Below, one piece after another: positions 13,543-21,959 of a DNA stretch of 38,163 bases; the stretch's first letter is position 1; each line of letters opens with the position of its first letter. The stretch is from NCBI GenBank assembly GCA_948688495.1, contig CAPQSW010000016.1:2132-40294 (forward strand), in the 5' to 3' direction. This stretch comes from an uncultured Lachnospiraceae bacterium. GTDB taxonomy: Bacteria > Bacillota > Clostridia > Lachnospirales > Lachnospiraceae. Under the pieces are notes generated by a model, which did no database searches, had not been told where the DNA came from, and saw nothing but the letters and a program-made list of their open reading frames with translations. The position numbers and the translations under genes were made by a program.

Positions 13543-14394
13543 ATGGACGGACAGATTGTAAAGGTAAAAAATAAAAGAGGCGTCCGTGTAATCCCGGGCT
13601 TCGGGCTTTCCATGGGTGTGACAGTGGCAATGCTTGGGGTGTTTGTGTTAATTCCCCTGGCATCTGTTTTTATTCGTGCAGGGCAGTTGAGTCTTCGGGA
13701 GTTTGTGGATGTCGTTACTTCGCGTCAGGTGGTATCTGGATACATCGTCAGTTTTTCCTGCGCATTTTTTGCGGCGGTGGTAAATACGGTATTTGGTTTG
13801 CTGCTTGCTTGGGTTTTGGTACGGTATGATTTTCCAGGTAAGATGTTCATGAACGGAATCATTGAGCTGCCGTTTGCACTGCCAACGGCAGTAGCCGGAA
13901 TTTCGCTGACTTATCTATATTCAGATAAGGGATGGCTTGGCGCTGCGTTTGACAAAATCGGGATTGAAATAGCCTATACTCGTGTGGGAATTACGATTGC
14001 TATGATATTTGTAGGGATTCCTTTTGTTGTCAGAACGGTACAGCCGGTATTGGAGAAGCTTGACAGACAGTACGAGGAGGCTGCGTACATGCTGGGGGCA
14101 GGCAGGGGATATACGTTTTTGCGTGTCATATTGCCGGAATTATTCCCAGCGGTGCTTGCGGGGTTTGGTCTTGCATTTGCAAGGGGAATCGGAGAGTATG
14201 GGAGCGTGGTGTTTATTGCTGGAAATATCCCTTATGAGACGCAGATAGCGCCGTTATTGATTATGACGAAACTGGAGCAGTATAAATATGCAGATGCCAC
14301 GGCGATTGCATTGGTACTGCTGATAATTTCGTTTGTGCTGATGCTGCTTATCAATTCCGTACAGATATATATGCAAAAATTCTGCAAGGATTGA
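13543..14394 (+). CDS. cysT: Sulfate ABC transporter permease CysT
   Basis: A 283-residue permease with six membrane segments. I chose the ATG at 13543 because GAGGAG lies just upstream; an in-frame GTG at 13531 overlaps that site. The EAA loop that docks to the ATPase is seen at EEAAYMLGAGRGYTFLRVIL, followed by the conserved ARGIGEYGSVVFIAGN of sulfate permeases. It forms the channel with CysW. It is 52 bases after sbp, which carries the cognate binding protein. Confidence 0.93.
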   Translation: MDGQIVKVKNKRGVRVIPGFGLSMGVTVAMLGVFVLIPLASVFIRAGQLSLREFVDVVTSRQVVSGYIVSFSCAFFAAVVNTVFGLLLAWVLVRYDFPGKMFMNGIIELPFALPTAVAGISLTYLYSDKGWLGAAFDKIGIEIAYTRVGITIAMIFVGIPFVVRTVQPVLEKLDRQYEEAAYMLGAGRGYTFLRVILPELFPAVLAGFGLAFARGIGEYGSVVFIAGNIPYETQIAPLLIMTKLEQYKYADATAIALVLLIISFVLMLLINSVQIYMQKFCKD

Positions 14395-14462
14395 CAAAGG
14401 GGATAAGGATTGCGCGAACGGAAAAAGAGGATAGACAAAGAAGTTCCATAAAAGGAGGCAGT

Positions 14463-15347
14463 ATGTCAAAGAAGCAGGAAAAAACATTTCAACAGGATAT
14501 GGTGGGAGATGGCGTCCATTCCATACAGAAGGTCATAGAGCCGCATCAGCAGGAGCCTAACCGCATAGTAAAGTACGCCATGATAGGGGTGAGTGTTTTA
14601 TTTTTATTTGTTATGCTGGTGATCCCCCTGGCGGTAGTTCTGGTAAATGCATTAAGCGAAGGATGGGCGGCATATCAGGAGGCTGTGATGGATTCCTATA
14701 CCATTAATGCGTTGCAGCTTACGTTTCTGGCTACGGTTTCTTCGGTAGCGGTAAATACAGTGTTTGGCTTGTTTGCAGCTTATCTGTTGTCCAAATTTTA
14801 TTTCAGGGGGCGTCAGGTATTTGCGGCTTTGATAGATATTCCGTTTTCAATTTCTCCGGTTATAGCGGGTCTGGCATTTATCCTGACATTCGGAAATATT
14901 GGGTGGATGGGGGATTTTTTGAAAGCGCATAATATTAAAATTGTGTTTGCAGTGCCGGGAGTTATTTTAGCAACAATATTTGTCACATTTCCCTTTGTTT
15001 TTCGGGAATTGTTTCCGGTAATGAATGCACAGGGGAAGGATGAGGAGGAGGCTGCTGCTTTAATGGGGGCCAATGGCTTTACAATTTTTCGCAGAATTAC
15101 GTTTCCGCATATCAAATGGGCGTTATTATATGGCATTGTCTTATGTGCTGCAAGGGCGATGGGAGAGTTTGGAGCTGTCTCGGTAATTTCCGGACATTTG
15201 AGGGGAAAGACCAATACCCTTCCGCTTCATGTGGAAATTCTCTATAATGAGTTTAACACAACCGCATCCTTTGCAGTGTCATCGATTCTGGTGCTGATGG
15301 CCATGGTAATATTGATTTTAAGAAGCTTGATAGAGCGGAAAAAATAA
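14463..15347 (+). CDS. cysW: Sulfate ABC transporter permease CysW
   Basis: A 294-residue permease. The start at 14463 has AAAGGAGG at proper spacing; an in-frame start at 14391 would overlap cysT but lacks a site. The first 35 residues are hydrophilic (MSKKQEKTFQQD) and longer than usual for CysW, then six membrane segments follow. The EAA loop is EEEAAALMGANGFTIFRRIT, with ARAMGEFGAVSVISGHLRG after it, typical of CysW. It pairs with CysT to form the sulfate channel. The cytoplasmic N-terminal extension is the only unusual feature. Confidence 0.92.
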   Translation: MSKKQEKTFQQDMVGDGVHSIQKVIEPHQQEPNRIVKYAMIGVSVLFLFVMLVIPLAVVLVNALSEGWAAYQEAVMDSYTINALQLTFLATVSSVAVNTVFGLFAAYLLSKFYFRGRQVFAALIDIPFSISPVIAGLAFILTFGNIGWMGDFLKAHNIKIVFAVPGVILATIFVTFPFVFRELFPVMNAQGKDEEEAAALMGANGFTIFRRITFPHIKWALLYGIVLCAARAMGEFGAVSVISGHLRGKTNTLPLHVEILYNEFNTTASFAVSSILVLMAMVILILRSLIERKK

Positions 15348-15363
15348 CAGGGAGAAAAGGATT

Positions 15364-16128
15364 ATGCATGTAGAAATGAAACATATTAACAAGACATTTG
15401 ATGGGTTTCATGCTTCCAGGGATGTGTCTTTTGGGATAGAAAAGGGGCATATGGCGGCGTTGCTTGGTCCCAGCGGGAGTGGGAAAACGACAATTTTACG
15501 GATGCTTGCAGGTTTAGACAGACCGGATTCCGGGGATATCCTTATCAATGAAACAAGAGTCAACGACATATCAGGAAGTAAGAGGGGAATTGGTTTTGTA
15601 TTCCAGAATTATGCGTTGTTTCGCTATATGACAGTAGCAGAAAACATTGGTTTTGGGCTGAAGGTTCAAAAGAAGAGCAAAGCAGAAATCAAGGAACGTG
15701 TGGAAGAACTGCTGGAACTTGTTTCTATGAAGGAACTGGGGAAACGGTATCCCCACCAGTTATCTGGAGGCCAGAAGCAGAGAGTGGCTTTTGCCCGTGC
15801 GTTAGCGCCCAATCCCAAACTCCTCTTGTTAGACGAGCCGTTTGCTGCAATTGATGCCAAGGTCCGGCATGAACTGCGTACATGGCTTAAAGACATGATT
15901 CAAAGGGTTGGGGTTACCAGTATTTTTGTAACCCATGATCAGGAGGAGGCTGTGGAGGTTGCAGATATGGTAATTATCATCAATGAGGGACAGATAGAGC
16001 AGATCGGCAGCCCTGAGGATATCTGCCTGCGTCCACAGACAGAATTTGTGAAGGATTTTATTGATACCGAGAGGTTTAAAATAAATTATCAAAGAAATGC
16101 TGTTAGCACACATGGGAAACAAAAATAG
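15364..16128 (+). CDS. cysA: Sulfate ABC transporter ATP-binding protein
   Basis: A 254-residue ABC ATPase that powers the CysTW importer. Walker A is GPSGSGKT (35-42), Q-loop Q81, signature LSGGQKQR (133-140), Walker B LLLLDEP, and the switch histidine is in FVTHDQEEA. Typical CysA proteins are about 350 residues and carry a C-terminal regulatory domain; here the protein stops soon after the ATPase core, as in several Clostridial homologues, so that form of control is missing. It closes the sulfate cluster. The next gene has its own promoter. Confidence 0.92.
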   Translation: MHVEMKHINKTFDGFHASRDVSFGIEKGHMAALLGPSGSGKTTILRMLAGLDRPDSGDILINETRVNDISGSKRGIGFVFQNYALFRYMTVAENIGFGLKVQKKSKAEIKERVEELLELVSMKELGKRYPHQLSGGQKQRVAFARALAPNPKLLLLDEPFAAIDAKVRHELRTWLKDMIQRVGVTSIFVTHDQEEAVEVADMVIIINEGQIEQIGSPEDICLRPQTEFVKDFIDTERFKINYQRNAVSTHGKQK

Positions 16129-16129
16129 A

Positions 16130-16158
16130 TTGCCGGATAAGGGAAAGTATGCTATAAT
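16130..16158 (+). promoter_or_regulatory. argS promoter
   Basis: TTGCCG (16130-16135), 17 bases, then TATAAT (16153-16158) with a TG one base ahead of the -10. The start of transcription would be near 16165, about 30 bases before argS. Confidence 0.7.
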
Positions 16159-16193
16159 CTGCATGCTTAGCAATGAGGAAAAGAGGAACGAAA

Positions 16194-17963
16194 ATGGAAA
16201 AATTACGAAACCTTATCGGCAAAGAGGTAGAGGAAGCCTTTGAGAAAAACGGCTATGAGAGGAAGTACGGAAAGGTAACGCTTTCTAACCGTCCAGACTT
16301 GTGTGAATATCAGTGTAATGGGGCTATGGCAGCAGCTAGGGAATACAAATGCGCCCCTTTTATGATTTCAGATAAAATAGCAGAGAGTTTAAGGGAAAAT
16401 CCGATGTTTGAATCTGCAGAATCCGTAAAGCCGGGATTTTTAAATCTCAAATTAGATACGGAGTATCTTGCAGGTTATCTGCGCGGGATGGCGGCGGATA
16501 CAGAGCGCCTGGGCTGTGAAACATGCAGGGATCCTAAGACAATTATGATTGATTATGGCGGACCGAACGTAGCAAAGCCCCTTCATGTGGGGCATCTGCG
16601 CTCTGCGATTATTGGAGAGAGCATTAAGCGGATTGGAAGATTTATGGGACATACCATGATTGGGGACGTGCATCTTGGGGACTGGGGGCTTCAGATGGGT
16701 CTGATTATCACTGAATTAAAGGAGCGCAAACCAGAGCTTGTCTACTTTAAGGAAGATTATACAGGGGAATATCCGAAGGAGGCGCCCTTTACGATTTCAG
16801 AGCTGGAGGAAATCTATCCCACAGCGAGTGCAAAATCTAAGGAGGATGAAGCGTTTAAGGAGGCGGCAATGCAGGCAACCTATGAACTGCAGCATGGAAG
16901 GCAGGGATATGAAGCATTACTTTCACATATTCTTAACGTTTCTGTCAGCGACTTAAAACGCAATTACGAGAATTTAAATGTTTCATTTGAATTGTGGAAA
17001 GGGGAGTCGGACGCTCAGCCCTATATCCCGGATATGGTGCAGAAAATGAAGGACGACGGCTATGCTTACATCAGCGAGGGAGCTTTGGTTGTGGATGTGA
17101 AGGAAGATTCTGATACCAAGGAAATCCCGCCCTGTATGATTCTCAAATCGGATGGGGCATCTCTTTATAATACAACAGATTTGGCAACGATTGTATGGCG
17201 TATGCAGGATTACCATCCAGATGAGATTATCTATGTGGTGGACAAGCGGCAGGAACTGTATTTTACCCAGGTATTCCGCTGTGCCAAAAAGACCGGTCTC
17301 GTCGAACCGGAAACAGGGTTAAAGTTTTTGGGCTTTGGCACAATGAACGGCAAGGATGGGAAACCATTCAAGACCCGTGAGGGCGGTGTGATGCGTCTGG
17401 AATACCTCGTAAATGAAATCAATGAGGAAATGTACAAGAAGATTTCAGACAACCATACGGTACAGGAGGAAGAAGGAAGAAGGACAGCCAGGATAGTGGC
17501 GCTTTCTGCCATCAAATACGGAGATTTATCAAATCAGGCAGCAAAGGACTACATTTTTGACGTCGAGCGTTTTACTTCTTTTGAAGGAAATACCGGCCCC
17601 TATATACTCTATACAATTGTTCGGATTAAGTCAATTTTGAAGAAATATCAGGCAGAGAAGACATTGCCGGAATCGGCGCAGATTCTTGCGGCACATTCAG
17701 ACAGTGAAAAAGCACTGATGTTGGAGATAAGCAAGTTCAACAGCATGATGGAATCTGCTTTTATGGATACGGCGCCTCATAAGGTATGTGCCTATATCTA
17801 TGATCTTGCCAATGCCTTTAACCACTTCTATCATGAGACGAAGATACTTGCAGAACCCGATGAAACGGTCCAGGCTGGTTATATCTGCCTGCTTTGGCTC
17901 ACTAAGCGGGCGCTTGAGATCTGCATTGATGTCCTTGGCTTTGAAGCGCCGGATAAGATGTAG
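16194..17963 (+). CDS. argS: Arginyl-tRNA synthetase
   Basis: ArgS charges tRNA-Arg. The 589-residue protein starts at 16194 behind AAGAGGAA. It has an N-terminal tRNA-contact domain (to about residue 110), the class I HIGH-type motif in GGPNVAKPLHVGHLRSAI, and the ArgS-specific GKPFKTREGGVM segment in place of the usual KMSKS. The C-terminal part carries the anticodon-binding helical domain (NFNHFYHETK-like segment). Length and motifs are those of a complete enzyme. It has its own promoter and is followed by a convergent gene remnant. Confidence 0.96.
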   Translation: MEKLRNLIGKEVEEAFEKNGYERKYGKVTLSNRPDLCEYQCNGAMAAAREYKCAPFMISDKIAESLRENPMFESAESVKPGFLNLKLDTEYLAGYLRGMAADTERLGCETCRDPKTIMIDYGGPNVAKPLHVGHLRSAIIGESIKRIGRFMGHTMIGDVHLGDWGLQMGLIITELKERKPELVYFKEDYTGEYPKEAPFTISELEEIYPTASAKSKEDEAFKEAAMQATYELQHGRQGYEALLSHILNVSVSDLKRNYENLNVSFELWKGESDAQPYIPDMVQKMKDDGYAYISEGALVVDVKEDSDTKEIPPCMILKSDGASLYNTTDLATIVWRMQDYHPDEIIYVVDKRQELYFTQVFRCAKKTGLVEPETGLKFLGFGTMNGKDGKPFKTREGGVMRLEYLVNEINEEMYKKISDNHTVQEEEGRRTARIVALSAIKYGDLSNQAAKDYIFDVERFTSFEGNTGPYILYTIVRIKSILKKYQAEKTLPESAQILAAHSDSEKALMLEISKFNSMMESAFMDTAPHKVCAYIYDLANAFNHFYHETKILAEPDETVQAGYICLLWLTKRALEICIDVLGFEAPDKM

Positions 17964-17990
17964 CTAACGAATGAAAAAACGTTCTTTATG

Positions 17991-18643
17991 CTATCCTGAC
18001 ATTTTTTCAATCAAATCACAAATTTTCTTTACAGAATCTTTGGAAGTATGCGCTCTTTGTTGTTTTTTCATATAGTGCAGGGCACGGGGGTTCTTAAGCA
18101 GCCGTGGACCGGTATTCCCAGGGGCATGATTTTGTCTTTGGGAATGCCGCGTCCGATGAATGAGCTTTCCAGGGATTTATGTGGAATTACATAATAATCA
18201 CAGTCCGTCTCCTCTGTAAAAGGGATGCACGCATAGTCTGTGGCAATAAAGAGCAGTTTCGGACAGGACATGCCGTGATTTTTCATGTAAGTGAGAATTT
18301 CAGCGGGATACAGATGTGGAGCGACCACTACGTCTGCCAGATGCCGTTTAAGGTAATCTTCCATATGTCCAGCCATTTTTCCATTTGCATAGTACACAGG
18401 GGATAAAAAAGGCATTTTTGTCACAATCATGCCAAGATGGTAGGCGATGCCGAACAGATGGGGAAATTTCTGCACCAATTTTACATAAAAAGAGCCGATA
18501 TTTCTGGCAATCAAGCTATGGGATAACTGAAAAGGGTCTTTCATTTCAGCGCAGTGTCCTCTCCGTTTTAATTCTTCTAAGACCGCCAGTCCGGTTGTGT
18601 TGTGACCCGCTCCGGTGTCGCAGGATAAAATCAGGATATTCAT
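17991..18643 (-). pseudogene. Glycolipid glycosyltransferase (MGDG synthase-like) with an internal deletion
   Basis: The N-terminal 180 residues are a clear match to the MGDG synthase / UgtP family, which adds sugars to diacylglycerol: start MNILILSCDTGAGHNTTGLA, then APHLYPAEILTY, and DYYVIPHKSLESSFIGRGIP. The intact proteins are about 370-400 residues. Here the frame stops at 18068 just after the hinge (IMPLGIPV). Immediately downstream, in another frame, comes a segment ending SKDSVKKICDLIEKMSG and a stop at 17991-17993 that looks like the family's C-terminal helix. Most of the nucleotide-sugar-binding domain is therefore deleted. Its start codon overlaps the plsY stop (ATGA), so it was once translated with plsY, which fits a joint role in membrane lipid synthesis. 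Confidence 0.8.
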
Positions 18644-19239
18644 AATAGTTTCACCTTACATCGTTCATTTTTCTCATCGCAGCTTAAAAGCTTAAAGGAA
18701 ACAGCCCCTGCAATCAACAGCATTCCCCACCGTATGGCCGAAGTTTTTACAGTCAGGAACGTGATAATTGCGGCGGCAAGGTAGGCAGCCAGTGTCCGGT
18801 AGTAGTGTGGAGAAATTACCAGAATCGTGGAAAATCCGATAAAACAGGCGGCAAGTACCAGCGCACAGGCAATGGATGGATACAGTCCCAGCAGGCAGCC
18901 AAAGGATGTGGCAATGCCTTTTCCACCCTGGAAATGGTGAAATAGTGGGTAAATGTGCCCCAAAACCGGAGCAACAAGGATAAAGGCAAGAGCAAAGCCC
19001 GTGTAATCTGTCTGCCGCAGGAACAGCCATATGGGAACAAAGCCTTTGGCAAGGTCACAGATTAAGGTAAGCATGCCGCACAAAAAACCGCCTTCCATAA
19101 AGGCATTTGCTGTGCCAGGATTTCCATCGCGCGTCCCGGCAGTGATGTCTTTGCGGCGGAGGATGCGTCCCCATATCTGCGCATATAAAACGCTGCCAGA
19201 GAGATAACCCGCCAGCAGATAAAAGCAAATTTCTGTCAT
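18640..19239 (-). CDS. plsY: Acyl-phosphate:glycerol-3-phosphate acyltransferase
   Basis: PlsY adds the first acyl chain to glycerol-3-phosphate from acyl-phosphate. The 199-residue protein has five or six membrane segments and the three conserved loops: SGSVLYAQIWGR, RDGNPGTANAF, and GHIYPLFHHFQGGKGIATSFG, the last with the HxxPxFxxFxGGKG pattern. The ribosome binding site is GGGAGG. The C-terminal tail is charged. It is the first gene of a short leftward unit whose second gene, a glycolipid glycosyltransferase, is broken. An extended -10 element (TGTTATACT) precedes it at about 19285-19295. Confidence 0.9.
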   Translation of the reverse strand: MTEICFYLLAGYLSGSVLYAQIWGRILRRKDITAGTRDGNPGTANAFMEGGFLCGMLTLICDLAKGFVPIWLFLRQTDYTGFALAFILVAPVLGHIYPLFHHFQGGKGIATSFGCLLGLYPSIACALVLAACFIGFSTILVISPHYYRTLAAYLAAAIITFLTVKTSAIRWGMLLIAGAVSFKLLSCDEKNERCKVKLL

Positions 19240-19375
19240 AATGTATCCTCCCTGAGAAACAGTGAAAATATACTATGGAGCAGTATAACACATTTGGGGG
19301 AAAGATACCAGGAATTTTAGTGTTACAGTTCGCTTGTCAGCCAATATGGAGATAATCACATGCAAATGTAAACTA

Positions 19376-19404
19376 TTGAAAAAGAAATAAATGTGTGTTA
19401 AAAT
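19376..19404 (+). promoter_or_regulatory. Sigma-A promoter
   Basis: TTGAAA (19376-19381), 17 bases, then TAAAAT (19399-19404). It serves the unknown gene that starts at 19485 and diverges from plsY. Confidence 0.6.
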
Positions 19405-19484
19405 CCAGCATGCAAGAAATCAACGCTATTTGGTTTGTCTCGGAGATATCTTTTGACAATAGATAGTACTTAGGAGGAGTCTGA

Positions 19485-20024
19485 ATGTCACGATGGTTAC
19501 AGAAGGAAATGAAAAAAATAGAGGCTGACAGGATAATGTCTGTCTCATTTTTACAACGTATTACAAAATTTATGCCAGATAAACCCAAACTACAATTTGC
19601 GCAGGAGTGTCTGAAAAATATGCATCTGTCGGATGAGGAACTCGTGCAGTTTGATTCGGAGATGATGGCGGATCCTCCGGTATTTATTAAAAATGGCAAG
19701 AATTTTGAGAGTTCGATTACCATTACGGAGCATTATCTGAAAGCAGCTTTTTTATACAGGAAAGAGATTGATTATGGCATTTTCCGCCTTTCAGACATTG
19801 CGATGACCAGCCTGGAATTAAGCAAAAGTCCTGTGATTATCAGGCCGACGGGCAGGATCTTTGATGTTTACCTGATGGACGCCAATGGAAAAAGAATAGG
19901 CGGGGTTTCTATGCAGAGTGAAAAAGATTACAAGGAATTTCAAGCAGCTTTGGAAAAATACTCACCGGATACCCGCCTTGAGGTTTCGCTTGAGGAGATT
20001 GAAAAAATTCGAAAGAAGCGCTAA
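19485..20024 (+). CDS. Conserved-looking protein of unknown function
   Basis: A 179-residue soluble protein with a strong start (TTAGGAGGAG). The first 80 residues are helical and charged (MSRWLQKEMKKIEADRIMSV). The region about 100-155 reads as a small beta-rich domain (YGIFRLSDIAMTSLELSKSP, then IFDVYLMDANGKRIGGVSMQ), similar in texture to PH-like domains of Firmicutes hypothetical proteins. The end is a charged helix. No signal peptide or membrane segment. It has its own promoter and precedes two coat-protein genes, but a gap of 99 bases makes co-transcription uncertain. I cannot name a family. Confidence 0.75.
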   Translation: MSRWLQKEMKKIEADRIMSVSFLQRITKFMPDKPKLQFAQECLKNMHLSDEELVQFDSEMMADPPVFIKNGKNFESSITITEHYLKAAFLYRKEIDYGIFRLSDIAMTSLELSKSPVIIRPTGRIFDVYLMDANGKRIGGVSMQSEKDYKEFQAALEKYSPDTRLEVSLEEIEKIRKKR

Positions 20025-20123
20025 GTGTATGCGAGGTAAAGCCGAAAATTTAGCGGGGAATACATAATCTGGAATAAACAGCAGATACTATTTGGGACAA
20101 AATCATATCGAAAGGAGATTTTC

Positions 20124-20309
20124 ATGAACCAAATATCAGAAAAAGAACTATCAGCATTAAATGATCTGCTTTCCGGAGAGGAACTTCTGATTAAGAAATT
20201 CCAGGTACTGGCGGATAACAGTACTGACACTGAAATGAAAGCAAAATTTACTGAAATTTCCAATGAGCACAAGGAGCATTTTCGCAACTTGTATTCCCAG
20301 TTGAGTTAG
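20124..20309 (+). CDS. Short CotF-like four-helix fragment protein
   Basis: A 61-residue helical protein (SALNDLLSGEELLIKKFQVL, then KFTEISNEHKEHFRNLYSQL). It resembles half of a ferritin-like or CotF-type bundle and lies ten bases upstream of a CotF-family gene, so the two probably form a hetero-complex in the spore coat. The start has AAAGGAGA. The gap before it (20025-20123) shows no clean sigma-E, sigma-G or sigma-K promoter that I would stand by. Confidence 0.65.
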   Translation: MNQISEKELSALNDLLSGEELLIKKFQVLADNSTDTEMKAKFTEISNEHKEHFRNLYSQLS

Positions 20310-20319
20310 GAGGCAAACC

Positions 20320-20595
20320 ATGCAGCAGTCATTTTATTCAGAGAAAGAAATGTTTGCGGACGCGCTGACCGCAGAAAAAACAGCCACAACCCTTTACAAT
20401 ACTTTTTCCAATGAATGCGTTCATGATAATGTAAGAAATGCCATTCTGGACTGTTTGGAAAAAGAGCATGCCATTCAGAATGAGGTATTTAACATGATGC
20501 ACGACAGGGGGTATTACCCCACGCCATCAGCGGATACTCAGAAGGTAACTGAGGCAAAGCAGAAATTTGGAGAGTGTATGCAGAAGTTCCAGTAA
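20320..20595 (+). CDS. CotF-family spore coat protein
   Basis: A 91-residue helical protein with the CotF pattern: an N-terminal helix with EKEMFADALTAEKTATTLYN, a second with LDCLEKEHAIQNEVFNMM, and DRGYYPTPSA near the end. CotF proteins are small ferritin-like components of the spore coat. A GGAGG site lies upstream and the gene follows its shorter partner by ten bases, ending in a strong terminator. Its presence implies a sporulating lineage, relevant to the interrupted sigG in the same window. Confidence 0.8.
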   Translation: MQQSFYSEKEMFADALTAEKTATTLYNTFSNECVHDNVRNAILDCLEKEHAIQNEVFNMMHDRGYYPTPSADTQKVTEAKQKFGECMQKFQ

Positions 20596-20611
20596 ATATA
20601 CACGTTTAATC

Positions 20612-20660
20612 AAAGGCTGTCCCTGGTTCACTTTAGGGATGGCCTTTGTTAGTTATTTTT
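20612..20660 (+). terminator. Terminator after the coat-protein pair
   Basis: AAAGGCTGTCCCT pairs with AGGGATGGCCTTT (with two wobble pairs) around a ten-base loop and is followed by TGTTAGTTATTTTTT. Confidence 0.75.
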
Positions 20661-20764
20661 TGAGCAATGCAAGAAAGGCTTTACACCTTCGCTCTTTACT
20701 TAATGCTTTTAAATATGTATGCAAGATAGTTGCAGAATTTTGATGAATAAAGTCATGGGACCAG

Positions 20765-20793
20765 TTGTATATCCCCCAAAAATAATCTATAAT
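20765..20793 (+). promoter_or_regulatory. Promoter of the REC-alarmone synthetase gene
   Basis: TTGTAT (20765-20770), 17 bases, then TATAAT (20788-20793). The start would be near 20800, 32 bases before the gene. Confidence 0.55.
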
Positions 20794-20831
20794 TATTGTA
20801 TGAGAAGATACCGCAAAGGAAGATGATTACC

Positions 20832-21896
20832 ATGCAAAGGATACTGATCGTAGATGACGTGGAAGTAAACCGCGAATTGCTGCGCAATATGCTCAAAGAT
20901 GACTATATCATAGAAATGGCAGAGAATGGGGAACAGGCAATACATATTTTACAGGAATACCATGAGGATTTGGCAGCGATTCTGCTGGATTTGCAGATGC
21001 CTAAGATGGATGGATTTGCAGTGATTCATGAAATGAAGAACAGGGGATGGATGCCTAAACTCCCCGTGCTTGTTATAAGTGGGGAGTATGCGGTAGAGGT
21101 GGAGAACCGTTGTTTTGAACTGGGGGTTTCTGACTTTATCCATAAACCTTTTGAGGATTCCATTGTCCGTAACAGGATTCGAAATACGATGGAGTTATTT
21201 TCCAGGAGAAACCAACTGGAGCAAAAGGTGAAAGAGCAGGAGGCGATTATCCGCATACAGGAAGAAAGGCTCAAAGAAGAAAGGTCCTTTAACCGGCTGA
21301 TGATGGAATACCGTTCTGCGATCAAAGAGGTGGAGACCAAGCTGCAGGTTTTGAATGAGGAATTTACCGTGGAATATAACAGGAATCCTTTTGAATCCAT
21401 AAAGAGCAGGCTGAAATCTCCTGACAGTATTTTCGAAAAGCTGAAACGCAAAGGATACCCGCTTACCCTGGACGCAATCAGGGAAAATTTGTGCGACGTG
21501 GCGGGTGTGCGTGTTATCTGTTCTTTCCCGGATGATATTTACCGTCTGGCCGGGCTTTTGACGAAGCAGGACGACATTATCCTGCTGCAGGCGAAAGATT
21601 ACATCAAGAATCCAAAGGCAAACGGTTACCGGAGCCTCCATTATATACTGGACGTTCCTGTTTTTCTGTCCAATGAGAAGAAGTATATGCATGTGGAAGT
21701 CCAGTTTCGAACGATAGCCATGGATTTCTGGGCAAGCCTGGAGCACAAGCTGAGATATAAAAAGAACTGGGAGCGTTCAGATGCAGATGAGATTGTGGCA
21801 CAGCTAAAAGTATGTGCAGATTCCATAGAGGAGTTGGATTATCGGATGCAGACGATAAGGGATAAGATTAACCGGTGTTCCGGGGACAATGGATAG
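20832..21896 (+). CDS. Response regulator fused to a (p)ppGpp synthetase domain
   Basis: A 354-residue fusion. Residues 1-120 are a complete receiver domain with acidic pair D8/D9 (ILIVDDVEVN), phosphoacceptor D53 (ILLDLQMPKMDG), S83 (LVISGE) and K105 (FIHKPF). A coiled coil spans about 121-175. Residues about 185-350 are a small-alarmone-synthetase (RelQ/YjbM-type RelA/SpoT) domain: SPDSIFEKLKRKGYP, CDVAGVRVIC, YIKNPKANGYRSLHYIL, EVQFRTIAMDFWASLEHKLR. There is no HD hydrolase or TGS domain, so it should synthesise and not degrade the alarmone. The start at 20832 begins the receiver motif; ATG at 20823 and TTG at 20796 are alternatives. No histidine kinase is adjacent. The design implies alarmone production controlled by phosphorylation. 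Confidence 0.9.
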   Translation: MQRILIVDDVEVNRELLRNMLKDDYIIEMAENGEQAIHILQEYHEDLAAILLDLQMPKMDGFAVIHEMKNRGWMPKLPVLVISGEYAVEVENRCFELGVSDFIHKPFEDSIVRNRIRNTMELFSRRNQLEQKVKEQEAIIRIQEERLKEERSFNRLMMEYRSAIKEVETKLQVLNEEFTVEYNRNPFESIKSRLKSPDSIFEKLKRKGYPLTLDAIRENLCDVAGVRVICSFPDDIYRLAGLLTKQDDIILLQAKDYIKNPKANGYRSLHYILDVPVFLSNEKKYMHVEVQFRTIAMDFWASLEHKLRYKKNWERSDADEIVAQLKVCADSIEELDYRMQTIRDKINRCSGDNG

Positions 21897-21959
21897 ACCG
21901 TTTGTGTTGCCATTTGTTCTGCTGCTATGATGGTATAAAAAGAAAGGAGATTAAGTACT

